Assembly (NCBI GenBank): GCA_011109175.1
Contig: RDEW01000078.1
Coordinates: forward strand, 74,823-138,822
Source of the DNA: Dicyema japonicum
Taxonomy: Eukaryota; Dicyemida; Rhombozoa; Dicyemidae
Direction of reading: 5' to 3'
Length of the DNA: 64,000 nucleotides
Shown: one piece after another, positions 1 through 10,904 of the stretch
Layout: each line of letters opens with the position of its first letter
How positions within the stretch are numbered: position 1 is the first letter of the stretch
Program-made: the position numbers and the translations under genes
Notes under the pieces: generated by a model
Told to the model about the DNA's origin: nothing
Seen by the model: the letters and a program-made list of their open reading frames with translations, nothing else
Databases searched by the model: none

Positions 1-144
1 ACATGGACGCGATTGCCCCTCAGTACTTGTCTGATCATGAGATAAATTAATTTCATAACCGATTTCTCTCAAAAACCTGCAAACACATTCACTCATGAAC
101 CGGAGATTTTCAGTTTTTTCATCAATGAAAATAAGGTGATTCAT
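1..144 (-). CDS. 5' end of an unknown gene running off the left edge
   Basis: On the minus strand an ATG at 144-142 opens a frame with no stop to base 1, 48 codons, beginning MNHLIFIDEKTENLRF and continuing through a Cys-containing, Leu/Arg/Glu-rich stretch (SECVCRFLREIGYEINLS). The composition looks coding, but I do not recognise the protein. The region to its right up to the first LINE could be its upstream region. Because introns here are about 23 nt, the apparent frame may cross one. It could be a chance frame in AT-rich DNA; confidence is low. Confidence 0.35.
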   Translation of the reverse strand, partial: MNHLIFIDEKTENLRFMSECVCRFLREIGYEINLSHDQTSTEGQSRPC

Positions 145-474
145 ACTAAAACAAACCTCCTCATAAATGAGGGGCTCTTATTCGAAATTGGGAATTGATA
201 AGTCTGCTCAACGGTTCGAGGCAGAACACAAAGAGGAACGGCGAAATACTATTTCATTGCAAATTCCCTTTTATAGTAACCTCACTAGTATTTATATTTG
301 TTATAGTGCACATACATCCACCTGTTTATGATCACTATCATCATCTGAACATATGTTGGATGGAATATCATTCTTGCTTTTGTAATTGATTATTCAGCTG
401 TACGCTTTAGGAATTAAGATAACTGTAACTCCATGCTTAGGAGTATTAAGTGCTCTAGTCGATATTATAGAATT
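145..474. other. intergenic, no supported gene
   Basis: Short open frames here (195-389 and 386-607, plus strand) have no recognisable motif. The second overlaps the 3' end of the LINE in antisense. I see nothing functional. Confidence 0.4.
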
Positions 475-1917
475 TTATGAAATGATAGACTTGTTGGACC
501 ACGAAAATGATACAAAAAAACAGCATCCTCCGAGTTCTTGCAAGAATTCAGCCGTCATTGGACCAACGGCTCCCGATGATTCGGTCGCAACAGGAGTAAA
601 TCGGTAGCGATCTCCGAGGCAAGAATATTTCTTGATTTTTAGGTTTTCCGCAGTCGAAGCAGCTGCTCCAGGTGTCTGAACAGATTTAAAAATGTTCGTG
701 CTTGAGAACGTGTCTATGCAAGTTGCGTCCCAGACCAAAGATCTTCCAGACGTGAAGGGAAAAGGGTCATCCTGTCAGGTTTCTTCCCATCTCCTCGATC
801 AAGACCCACTGGTTCAAGCTGTGCTGGGAAGCCTGAAGCCTTCAGAGCTCTGACGATCACATCATTCAGAGCAGCATGACGTGGTCCCCTTCCGGCGCTT
901 TTTCTACAGGACAGCGGTGCAATCCTATCGCATCGACTGTTTTCCTGCATCGGCATCGGTGCTCCTGGCAAACGTCTAGTCCCAGCCTTTGTCCGATTCC
1001 AATCCTCAAAGAATCGTCGTCCAAAAAGGTCCCGAGGTTTGGGCAAGGTATTGCACCAAGCCATGCTCCACTCCCTCTACTTGAAGCTGACACCAAACAA
1101 GCCAGACGATGTTGATTTGCTTCTTTTTTAAGGTCTTCCAAAATTTTGGAGCAGACAATGTCATCCCAATTTTTTTGCTTCGTTGTGTCTTCTGGGATTT
1201 TGAGTCCGTACCCGTTCCATTTCCGACAAGCTTCGTCAAATGACTCATTCCAGCGAAGTCCAATTGTGTTATGAAGGACTTGCCGTGTCAAATGGCTGCT
1301 GCTTGAGAGAGACGATAGGTAAGCTGGGTACGCAACCTCCAGCGCCGATCTCATTCCGACACCCCCAAATCCAGAGAGAAGCTTACATTGTTTCCAACCA
1401 AGTTCGTCGAAGCGGACGTTAATTAGTGACTCGACTGTTTGCTTGAGAGACTTGTCCTTTGAAAGTAGAATGTCATATTGTTCGTAGCAGGGTGAACATC
1501 GGAGTAGATATAAAAGCTTGGGTAGTCCGATGTTGTTTCTCATCAGGAAGAAAGATGTGTGAGAGTCGAGAATGATAATCTTTTCGCAAGCCGTGTTAAT
1601 TCTTCATTTTTGGAAAGTAAATGGTTCTTGAGTTCTTCTTCGCTGAGTGGCATCCGAGGAAATATAATTTATCAACTGGCACAGTCGGGATCCCAGGAAG
1701 CAGTTCGTTAAAAGACTCCTTGATAGAGAGGAAGTCGGTGTATGGATATGAGACATTTATTAGCTTTGATTTGTTAACATTGATGTCCAAGCCCAAATGT
1801 TTTAAAGCGGGTAACGCTTTACGTAATGAATTGTATGTTTCTTTGAACGATCCTCCAATTGTGGCATCATTGAGGTATTCAGAGATTTAGCTGAGCATCA
1901 ATTGAACTCACAACCTA

Positions 1918-2246
1918 AGGTTCCTTCTTCGGTTTATGAGCACGCACCTTAATGTCCAGGTGTTTCGAGAAATGGTTTGAAGCTAATAGAATTCTTCAAA
2001 TCTTAGGAATAATATTATAGTTAATGGACAGATTGTATATATGCGTGAGGTAGCCAATTGCGTAGTGGCTTAGGTGTTTTAGGTGAATAGAAGATACTTT
2101 GTCAGGCCCGCACGCCCGTGAGCTCTTTAATCTGGTGATCACATCCAAGACTTGGTCATCTGTGAATAGTTCGTGTAAGGTTCCTTCTTCGGTTTATGGA
2201 CACGCACCTTAATGTCCAGGTGTTTCGAGAATGGTTTGAAGCTAAT
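1918..2246. repeat. 68-bp direct duplication inside LINE-A copy A1
   Basis: The segment at about 1918-1985 (from 'aaggttccttcttcggttta' to 'ttgaagctaat') recurs at about 2177-2246 with only a few differences. The spacing is about 260 bp. On the coding strand it is the linker 'SFKPFSKHLDIKV'. The second copy lies after the RT N-terminus (GPDKVSSIHLKHL, about 2110-2070) and joins straight to the YLND region, so duplication and deletion of the RT core appear to be one rearrangement. Confidence 0.8.
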
Positions 2247-2639
2247 TCCAGCGTAATGTTTCATAAGGGTGTTAGGATGTAGGTGGCATAAGTGTTCAGG
2301 AGAAGACTTTCCGGTTCCGTCTGCATCATCCAGCTCCGACTTGACTTGTTTAAGAGTTTTCCAGAAATGTCGGGATGTACTTTTCCTGTCGAGGTGGTTA
2401 ACTAGATGCTGCCATCTCTTGTCCTTGTGTTCTTTTATGCTCTGACAGATCCTTTTATTCAGTTGTCTGAGGGCTGTCAAAGACTTCATGTCCAACAGAT
2501 GGCATCTCTTCAGCCGGTCTCTTTGTTTTATAAGACTTATTGTATAAGAGCTGAGGGTAGGAATAAACTTCTTGTATGACGATATAGGAATAAAAATATG
2601 GTCAGCTTTCTGAATGGCAGCGCTGATAATTTCTGCGGC

Positions 2640-3658
2640 CTCATCAATAGAGCGTATTGGGAGGATAATCTCCGGCCAAGAATTTATCCACAAGGTTACT
2701 GAAACCAGACCAGTCAACCTTCGTATAATCCTTGAATCTTTTTGATTCCGCCGGCCGTCTCCTGTATCGTCGAAGACCTCTCAATTTTAGAAGGATTGGA
2801 TTGTGGTCACTGGGAAGCCGTAAAAGACGTTCCAGGAAATGAGTCCAGCCAGAGAAGGTGAGCATAGTGTTAAGTCGGGGGATGTGCAGCTATCAGTCAT
2901 CCTTAATGGGGTCCTCGTATGTGAGTTAGGGTTGTTCAGTATAATCAGGTCAGGAAGATAATTTGCAATGAGTTCTCCTCGGTTATCAGAGGATTGGGAA
3001 GTGAGCCAAACTGGATGTCGTGCATTAAGATCCCCACATAACAGTAGATTTTTCAATGTTGAAATGCGTGATAAATCAGGGGTGTAAGATGACGGACACG
3101 ATCCTTGTGGAGGAATATATAATTAGCCAAATGGATCCAAAAGGACGGGAATAACTCGATTTTGACAGTAATCTGCTCCAAAGTCTTGTCGGAGCCAAGA
3201 AGCTCTGAGGTTCGTTGAGTTGTATCCATAAAAGGAATATCGTTCTTTATAATAGTAAGTAGTCCTCCTCCGCGTCCTCCCTGACGATCTTTACGGATCA
3301 CTGTGTATCCGGGAAAAGAGGGTGTTGGTATGGAGGGAGATAGCTTGGACTCCTGTATTAAAGCGAGGTCAGCCTCATTTTCGCGGAGGAGTGCCCGGAG
3401 TTCAAAGATTTTCTTCCTGATCCCATTCGTATTCAGTTGTATAATTGTAAAACCTCTCCATGGACCAGGATTGGTTTCGACGTCCCCACATAAAAGAATC
3501 AAAAGTCTGGATAAATGGGGACACCAGACAGGGTCGAAGACACAGGGATGAAAGGACCACCAGACGGTGGGGAGAAGCTGTTGGCTCTTTTCGTTCCATT
3601 TTGGAATGGGTGACACCGTTTCTGGTGAGCCACATGACACCACGCTAACATTTCTCAA
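2640..3658 (-). pseudogene. 2A-led APE-type endonuclease of LINE-A copy A1
   Basis: The longest frame (3658-3053, 201 codons) has a 50-residue leader, the 2A-like motif, then the endonuclease start: 'QLNTNGIRKKIFELRALL', the catalytic-Glu segment 'ADLALIQESKL' and a Gly-rich loop. A one-frame shift at about 3053 continues with 'LLLCGDLNARHPVW' (the GDxNAxH active-site block) and 'TSPDLTLCSP'. A second shift leads to 'LPSDHNPILLKL', the terminal SDH motif at about 2760. All catalytic blocks of an exonuclease-endonuclease-phosphatase fold are therefore visible, in order, but in three frames. The predicted leader ahead of the 2A would be released as a separate short peptide. Confidence 0.88.
3461..3508 (-). 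other. 2A-like ribosome-skipping motif
   Basis: Sixteen codons read RLLILLCGDVETNPGP. This matches the D-(V/I)-E-x-N-P-G-P signature with the usual hydrophobic upstream helix. Skipping would occur between the Gly and the final Pro. It sits directly before the endonuclease domain, the position known for 2A-like sequences in other APE-type LINEs. Activity is inferred, not shown. Confidence 0.85.
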
Positions 3659-3660
3659 AA

Positions 3661-4047
3661 AACTTTGGATGGATGGCAGTTTTAAATATGATTTACTGGG
3701 GATAAATTAACTGATTATTTTTTCTAAAATTGATTTATTTTAATTTTTAGAACAGTGCTATTAAATATCAAAAAGTGAATTGCAATGTGGTAAAAAAATT
3801 TAATGTTGTGATATAATGTAATTTATTAACTTACAAATAATTAATACTTAATTAAGACAGCCATTTATCCAAGTGGACGTTGCATTGCATCTCACGCTTG
3901 CAACAGAACTCAACTGGAGAAGCCACCTGGTCTCACGTGCGTTAAAATTTAATAAAAATTAATAATTTTATTTAATTTAAAATTTCCTTTAATTTTTAAT
4001 TAAATATACTACAATTTCTAATCATAATTAGGACATTTGCTGTGAGA
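3661..4047. repeat. AT-rich spacer holding a short dispersed repeat (R4)
   Basis: About 3872-3945 (read minus: 'cacgtgagaccaggtggctt', then 'ctccagttgagttctgttgc') aligns with 20412-20490 (plus) and 37045-37115 (minus). The rest is AT-rich sequence without a coding frame and serves as the upstream region of the membrane protein gene. Confidence 0.55.
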
Positions 4048-4874
4048 ATGCTTCAATTACTAGGTTAACAAAATACATTAATAATAGGAATATATGCATG
4101 TTTAATAAGCAGTAGATATACGATAAAGACTATTCAGACTTTTAAAATGTGGTATACTAATGTCCCAATGTGGGGTGCAATAGAAAACGACCGAGTTGTA
4201 ATGTTATTTAGTGGAATAATAGAAGTTACATATAAAATCAATAATACTGTAATCACATTATATTTAATAAAAGATGAAATGTGTGAATTTAAATGAGTCA
4301 ATTTTTTTTGTTGTAAAATGGAGTAGTGATTTTGAGCTTGTGTGGAAGAAAAATGAAATATATTTTACTATATTAATTGAACGTTTATCAAAAAATGTAT
4401 ACAGCTTTTTTTGGGGATTATCATACTCTCATAAACGTCGGTTCAGTGAAAAATCGAAAATTTCAACTAAAGGTTATTATAACTGCAGTGAAATAGTTCA
4501 AACTATTCCTCAATATGGTAATTTAAAAATAAAAAACATGAAAATGCAAATATCAAAAACAGATAATAGCATAATATTTACTGGAAACGGTAACTTATAA
4601 AAACCGATTTTTAGATCTCGAATGTGATTTTGCTAATTTTAAGCTAACAACAACACATTTGAATAATGAATTAAAGACAACTACAACTCGCAGTTATATA
4701 ATAAACACAATAAACCATCATAGAAATAGTAATAGTGTGTTAAATTTAGAAAACCAATATATAATAGCTGTTTGTGTAATTGGTGGAGTTGTTGTAATAT
4801 TTGCTGTGGCTTACATAATAAGATATAAAAGAAGACGTTATTATCCATTACAGATTGGCGTATTCAATTATTAA
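4048..4874 (+). CDS. predicted type I single-pass membrane protein, four exons, unknown function
   Basis: Exons 4048-4063, 4088-4280, 4324-4589 and 4615-4874 join in frame into 244 codons plus stop. Introns are 24, 43 and 25 nt, each GT..AG. The short first exon encodes MLQLL; splicing continues as GIYACLISS, so residues 1-14 look like a signal peptide. The ectodomain holds sequons NNT and NCS and cysteines in 'YYNCSEI' and 'DLECDF'. A Thr-rich stalk (ELKTTTTRS) leads to a membrane span 'YIIAVCVIGGVVVIFAVAYI' followed by a basic stop-transfer RYKRRR and a short tail. The fold could be Ig-like, but no family is recognised. The 43-nt intron is the least certain join; the 24- and 25-nt ones fit exactly. 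Likely a surface receptor or adhesion protein. Confidence 0.68.
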
Positions 4875-5756
4875 TAGAATTCTATTATAATAATGACTTG
4901 ACAATTATCTTATGTTAAGGCTCAACATTTTTGAAGTTGTAGTTTGTCAGATGTGGATGCGGTGATGTAGCTATGACAAAATAATCGTGTTAATCATTTC
5001 AAAATATGATATTTTTTTAATTTTCTTTAGTGTCCATTCACTAAGTGAGTGTTTATTCCTTATAATTATGAATTAGTCTTTCGCATAAATTATTGATGTT
5101 ATAACGGCTCATTACATTCTTTTTCAAATTCGTATTATTTATTGGAATTTTTAATAAATTTGTTTAAGTGGATGATGTATTTGTAAAAATTTGCAGTTTT
5201 TCAGACACTTTACAGAGTCCTTTGAAAAATTGCAACACTCACAAAAAAGGCTGTATGAAATTTGACCGGGTTAACCGATTTGACAAGGAGATGAAGATCA
5301 TTGTAGATCACATGAAATTCGAAACATAGTGTTTTAACATTTTCAAAATCCAAAACATGTGACTTTTCCACTGCTTGAATCAAAAAACAATTATTAATAT
5401 CTGAAATCATTCACTGATTTCAAAAAAATACTTATTGACATTACACATCGTTAGATGATCAAACCTAAAACTAAATATACAGGACTTGTGCATAATGTGC
5501 CATTCGTGGAATAGTTTGAATGCAGGTATTATGTTATGTGTTCTTTAGAGACAGCTTCGGAAAAATGTCGACACTGTGGTCTTGACCTATTTTGATCTGA
5601 GATTCACTATCTTTTTGTCTGTTCGTTGTAAGATAATTGAAATCGATCTCCCTAATTTGAAGGTTTTTTTAGTGAAATAGGGTTAGCACTTTAATTCATC
5701 AATATTTAAAAGAACCATAGAGATTGTGTTTTTTGGCCGAAATTAATTGAATTCTC
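4875..5756. other. intergenic, nothing supported
   Basis: AT-rich. A 66-codon minus frame (5410-5210) shows no domain. No RNA gene or repeat was recognised. Confidence 0.4.
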
Positions 5757-5952
5757 AATGAATTGCCATAATGGTTCCAGCTCCCATAGTCGAGGAATCA
5801 GAGAGTTTCATGCCACCATAGCTCTGGGGATCATCCGAGAAAAGTGGATCACATGAAGCCATTCTAGAAGAACAGAGGAAGAGCAGGGACATAAAAAAGG
5901 AAGTTTTATCTTCAATCATATCGTCACATGGCACCACGCTAGCGTTAGACGG
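5757..5952 (-). repeat. diverged SINE1-like repeat, 5' half
   Basis: Read minus from 5952, it starts with 'agcgtggtgccatgtg', then 'atgattgaag', a pyrimidine-rich stretch, and 'atggcttcatgtgatccact'. This is the same order as the full SINE1 at 32121-32473. The 3' half is unrecognisable. The 92-codon frame covering it is therefore not a gene. Confidence 0.6.
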
Positions 5953-6478
5953 TAACATGGTGGATAATCCACAAGGTCTCAAATGAGATTGAATTATTGA
6001 AATTTCATCAAATCCAATGGATGATGAATGCAAACCTTAAATCGATAGTAATATACTTCAAATGTAAATTTAGGAGCTTCATAAGCAGTAGATTCGCTTT
6101 TATCGTCTGTTTTAGGTATTTTTTAAAATATCAAATAACATACCTTATCTCAATTGTGGAGAAGTTGCTAAAGAAGCCGAAGTCGAAGTCAGAAACAAAT
6201 GAATGCCTTTGAATTCAAACTCCACCTGACTAGGTCAAATGAATTGAAATAAATAGTTAATTTTCTAATTTTCAATTCATTTTCGAAAATTTGTGCAAAG
6301 TATTCCCTCAAAAAGAGAATATCGAAATGATAATTCACATTAGAGAGAATTATAAACAAAGATTATCTGAAAAAATTAAAGGGGAAATGACAGTAAAGTG
6401 AAACACCTACAATAATACTAAAAAAAGATATATTTTTTATTAATTTAATTAATTTGAAACTGACTGAACCGCAATGCT
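5953..6478. other. AT-rich intergenic
   Basis: A 71-codon plus frame (5997-6212) has low complexity and no motif. Nothing else seen. Confidence 0.4.
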
Positions 6479-6725
6479 TCATAATTTTCTTTTTTGGATA
6501 ATTGATTTTTTGTCGTCATACAGTGTGTCTACCGCGCTCGCGCAAATGTTGGACTGGAAAGGGGGTCCACGCACGTAGCATCCCATACCAGATATTTCCC
6601 CTCCTCGAATAGAAAATTGTGAATTCTTTGATCGTTTTCCAACTCCCCTGTCCAGGCCAACATGTTCAAGTATGGAGAAGTATCCAGCAGACTCTATGGC
6701 TGACAATTTCTGCTTGTCCTTATCA
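6479..6725 (-). pseudogene. LINE-A 3' fragment
   Basis: The minus frame reads 'AGYFSILEHVGLDRGVGKRS', equivalent to the [16 protein letters not shown] block of LINE-A, followed by a frame-shifted remnant of the WDAT region. The fragment is cut off on both sides and abuts the plus-strand LINE-D copy. Confidence 0.7.
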
Positions 6726-6729
6726 TCGA

Positions 6730-8962
6730 CTTACTCCTCCCTTATTACCTCCTACGTTACTCCTCCATGCTCTTTATAGCGGGAAACTGGATCTCAAAAG
6801 TGGGGGGAAAGCGGGACGAATCAAATTTCCTGGGCAGCCACGCTCGAGGAATCAGAAATCTGTCCGGGGAAGCCCTTATACATTTTTGCGAGTCAGTTGG
6901 ACTACTCTTTTGTAACACGGCGTCGCTACATGCAGCACAACATAATACGACGTGTAGAGGGCAGAGGAGAGACTCCTGTGGAAATCGAGTCCATATATTT
7001 AACCAATTCGACTACATACTATTCCGGTAAACACAGAGGGGGTTATTCACGGATTCCTGTACGTACAGTGGCATAATGACTTCCAGTTATCACAGACTAC
7101 TAGTGACACGTCTCATTCTAAAGGGACGCTTCTGAATCTCTGGAGCACTGACATCATGTACGCGGAGCAGGACCTTGGCCGTGGAGGCTCTATGTGCTTC
7201 CGACAACACTCGTATAAAGTACTGAGAGAAAATATCAAAACTGTTGTAAAATGTCGACAAAAATTTGTCACCCAAGCTGCTATGGAAGAATATTTCTATC
7301 AGAGTCAGCCAGGCTGCTGGGATGGTACTGGGAAATCGCTCAAGGAAGTTCAAGGGAACTTTTGACAAAGAAATAGAAGAACTGTCGAAAAACCAAAGGA
7401 AACTCAGATTCTTAATCCAGTCAGCAGACTCGACAAACAAACTGACTTTCTTAAAAGAGAACGAAACATAATCAACTACAAAATAAAAAAAAGAGTCAGG
7501 GAACTAGCCTGGCATACACTGGATAATTTGGCAAGAGACGCCGAATGGTACAAGCATGGTGCAAGAATGTTTGCTGCTGTCAAACAATTATCCCGCAATA
7601 CTAAACCGGAAAGAATCACAATTTTTGATGATACAGAAAAAGTAATAATAAACGGCCAGGAATCAATGAATAAAATTGTCGCTTTCTACAAAAAACAACT
7701 AAATCTCAATGAGCACTAGGAATCGATCGAGGGAATTCCCATAGACTTGAATCAAGCATCACGCATTACGTAGTCCCTTCAGCCTTAAGTAAGCTCAAGA
7801 ATGGCAGAGCCCCTGGCCTAGACAACGTGAATGCAGAATTATTGAAATACGCGCCAGACAGGGTAGATGAGTTAATCTGCACAGTTCTAAATAAAATATT
7901 CAAATGTCATAGTCCATTTGATGCGGGGAATGGAACTTTGATCCCAACTCAAAAACCTGGAAAGGAAAGAGGCAATCTAAACAGTCTACTCCCGATTACA
8001 CTAGTGAATACAATAAGGAAAATACTCTCCCTTGTTGTGCTGGATCATATTTCAGGCCCTGTAAATGAGTTCCTGAACCCAAGTCAAATTGGATTCAGAC
8101 CTGGATGGTCTACCGCAGACGTTGTATGGAGCCACAGTTGGATGTGTGCAATGTACCAGAAACACAAAGAAATCTCAATCTATAAAATTGACTTATCTCG
8201 TGCTTTTGACATTGTCAACCGCAAAAAGCTAATGCACGTAATGGAGACGAGGATGCATCACGTATGATCAGATTTTTACTCTCCAACTTATCGCTATCAG
8301 TGCGCGTGGGAAATTACAACTCAACAAGATTTATAACCGACACCGGTTACCGTTATCCCAGGACCTATTCATAATATACATGGAGGCAGCTCTAAGACTT
8401 CTCCAAAAAAAGAATTGTCTATCTAACGTGATGAAAGATATCTACGCCGATGATATTGATTTTGTCTGCCGGGATCAGGATACGCTGGAAACTATACTAA
8501 AAGTGATCCCTCAAGGGTTGGAGGACTGGTCCCTGTTAGTAAACCCAGACAAAATGAAATGAACTAGCATATCCCGTTGCACGACGAGAAACGAGGAAAA
8601 GTGGAGAACATGCGAGAAAGTTGGATCTCTCCTCGGAGGACGCTATTCACAGGAAAGTTCTGGCGTTTGTTTCTTTTAAAAAATCTGGATGGGACGAAAG
8701 TTTATAGGCACTCGCCTTCGAATTCGGTTGTACAACTCCTTTATCGAACAAATTCTACTTTATAACGCGGGAACCTTGGGCCTAACCACCAATGAACTGT
8801 AAAACCTCAACTTTTTCACAGAAAACAACTGCGACTTTTCCTGGGAGTCTACTGGCCAAACCGGATAACCAACAACGAGCTATATAGAATTACTCAAACA
8901 ACGAAGATTGGGAATAAAGTTACTTCTGCGAAATGACAGCTCTTTGGACATATCCTAAGAGC
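6730..8962 (+). mobile_element. non-LTR retrotransposon, family 'LINE-D', copy D1, decayed
   Basis: The endonuclease centre is in 6767-7030 ('NFLGSHARGIRNLSGEALI', then 'NQFDYILF'), the linker in 7156-7719, and reverse transcriptase from about 7790 ('NGRAPGLDNVNAELLKYAP', 'SLLPITLVNTIRKILSL', 'SQIGFRPGWSTADVVWSH', 'IDLSRAFDIVNRKKL'). The catalytic box IYADDIDFV is at about 8440 and is intact. The C-terminal part to about 8960 ('LLYNAGT', 'FHRKQ'-like remains) is frame-shifted. The usual GTPQGD block just before the catalytic box is damaged at about 8340. A second element (LINE-E) begins immediately after, suggesting insertion or truncation at about 8960. Confidence 0.88.
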
Positions 8963-10014
8963 TTTGGAAATGGCACCTGGCATATCTACTGAAAGAACTT
9001 TTGTTGGCTACAACATTAATAATGTTAACTGGGTTGATTTCGATTATTTTATACGGGTGAAACTGAGAAATGTCTGTGATCTATTGATCTTGGACTCCTC
9101 AGATATTGATTACTTGGATGACAAAATTAGGACTTTGACATTGTGTTATTTGTACGAATATGGAAATAAAAAATTCCGTATGCCGCATGGATGCTTATCA
9201 ATGAGCTTAAAATAAGATTCCCTCCATCGAGAGAAAAAATCACTTGAAAGTAAACTGAAAAGATGTTGGAACATTCCCGACTCGGAAAAGCTAAAGGTTC
9301 AGATCAGCTTAGTGAAAAATGAATTAATGGAAATATCCAAACGAAAACAGGAAAATAAATGGAGAAAAGAATGCTCAAAGATCAATCACAAGAATGCAGA
9401 CTTTTGGAAAGTATTCGCGAGATTGAAATCCTCTGATGATAATTGTGATGAAATACACCTAAAATCATCCAATGGTGGTTGTATTTCAAAGGGGGAAATC
9501 CAGGTTGTATTCAAAGGGGGAAATCCAGAAAAGCAACAGTTAGCAAAAATTCAAGAAGTAGATCCTGCTTCCATTATTCCATGTGAATTTCGAAGCAATA
9601 ATCATCACTATGATAGGATGGTGTCAATGAAGGGTCCTATGTGTACTCCTATTTCCCCTGAAGAAGTAAAAAAAAGGTTCAATTTTGAGTCTCCTTCTCT
9701 TCAACTGTATAATGAGCGAGGTGCCAAAACCGGAACTCATCAATACCAAAATGATAATTTATGCAGACGACATTCTAATTTTGGATACTACTATGAATAA
9801 ATCAATATCATGGAAAAGAACAGTAGCTCATATGTCGAAAATCGAAGATTGGTGCAGGAATAATGGATTGACATTATCAAGAGAAAAAAGTTATGTAACC
9901 TGGATAGCGAGAAATAGGATGAATCAATATGTTGATACAGGGAATGTTAAATTCTCGGAAAACCTGATATACCTTGGAGTATGCATTAACCTGCATTTAA
10001 AGATAAATTATTGA
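8963..10014 (+). mobile_element. non-LTR retrotransposon fragment 'LINE-E', different lineage
   Basis: 8964-9215 resembles the end of a LINE endonuclease and linker ('VNWVDFDYFIRVKLRNV'). 9312-9700 is a Lys/Glu-rich linker. 9685-10014 carries the RT catalytic box 'IYADDILIL' followed by 'NGLTLSREKSYVTWI' and 'FSENLIYLGVCI', the usual RT thumb layout. The region between linker and catalytic box is missing, so the RT core is deleted. A 25-27-bp unit is tandemly duplicated at 9477-9528. The sequence differs clearly from LINE-D (YADDIL rather than YADDVDF type). Confidence 0.8.
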
Positions 10015-10904
10015 AATCTGATGAAAGATATTATTTTCATAACGATATTCGAATACAATGTCGGATCTACTTGAAGCATTCGTTTTCCAAAAAATCTATC
10101 TGATGAAATGTAAGTTACTAGAATTTCACGTTTTTGCTGCTATAATTTGTGATAGACGACGCACTGAGAAAATTCAAATCATAACAATTTATGCGTACCA
10201 ATTTATGATGACTTACATGATTTCATGTAAAACACTAATATGTACAATAATCTACGTGAAATAGTAATTTATTGCAAAATATGATTATACGTATAAAATG
10301 TGCATATCAGGAAAAAGTATGCATTAAAGCTGTTAACATTAAAAACCGAATATGTCGTTAATGTTTAAATATGTCGTTATTCACCTGTTTGAAGCAAATT
10401 TTAATGCAATAAATTTGAACAATTGTTAAAAAATTGACTCCGATGGAATTATAGTTAGTAGTGGAAACATACCATCACCAATAATACTGTTAAAATGCAT
10501 TAGGTGAAGTATATCAAATTATTTCTATAACCGTTAGATTTCTGAACAATAACAAAAAAACCTATTTGAGTTATTTTGATTTTATATTTAATAAAATTTA
10601 ATTAAATAATTTAAATATTAATTTCATTTATTGACATAACGACGAAAACACAGATTGGCGTTCTTTTGGCATGTTGTCCGCTCTGATTCACTGGAAAAAA
10701 ATCGTGTTTAAAATCATTTCCCGTCGGGCGCTTACACTTGCATCCTGCCTCTGGGTTACCACCTTGAATTTAAGAACTTGCATTCTCCGACAATCAGAGT
10801 TACAATCCAACCTTCCTTTATATTTGCAAACCTTAGACATGTACGGAGAACATTAACGTCTTATAGTTTTATTTAACAATAAATTATTATTCATTAACTA
10901 TGGG
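10015..10904. other. AT-rich intergenic
   Basis: Two short plus frames (10058-10264, 10671-10856) have no recognisable domain. No promoter, RNA gene or repeat family could be identified. Confidence 0.4.

Larger units (their letters stand above)
475..3660 (-). mobile_element. non-LTR retrotransposon, family 'LINE-A', copy A1, decayed
   Basis: Reading minus, the order is: 2A-like motif (3461-3508), APE-type endonuclease (about 3460-2640), linker and start of reverse transcriptase (2717-2000), then after an internal deletion the catalytic-loop region (about 1890-1600), the RT thumb, and a C-terminal domain typical of many metazoan LINEs (1543-475; [17 protein letters not shown], then WDATCIDT). 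The frame is broken many times. The middle RT palm is missing, the YLDD box reads YLND, and a 68-bp segment is duplicated. The 5' end at about 3650 shares the head GTGGTGTCATGTGG with the SINE-like repeats of this window. Other copies lie at 6.5, 10.9-12.6, 30.2-31.6, 33.8-35.0, 36.2-37.0 and 39.9 kb. It is dead. Confidence 0.9.

Noticed and set aside
475-3660. Plus-strand frames at 876, 1240, 1621, 3303 and 3460 as genes
   Set aside because: They are antisense shadows of LINE-A; the minus frames carry the conserved motifs.
5755-6033. 92-codon minus frame as a membrane protein
   Set aside because: It is read through a SINE1-like repeat head.
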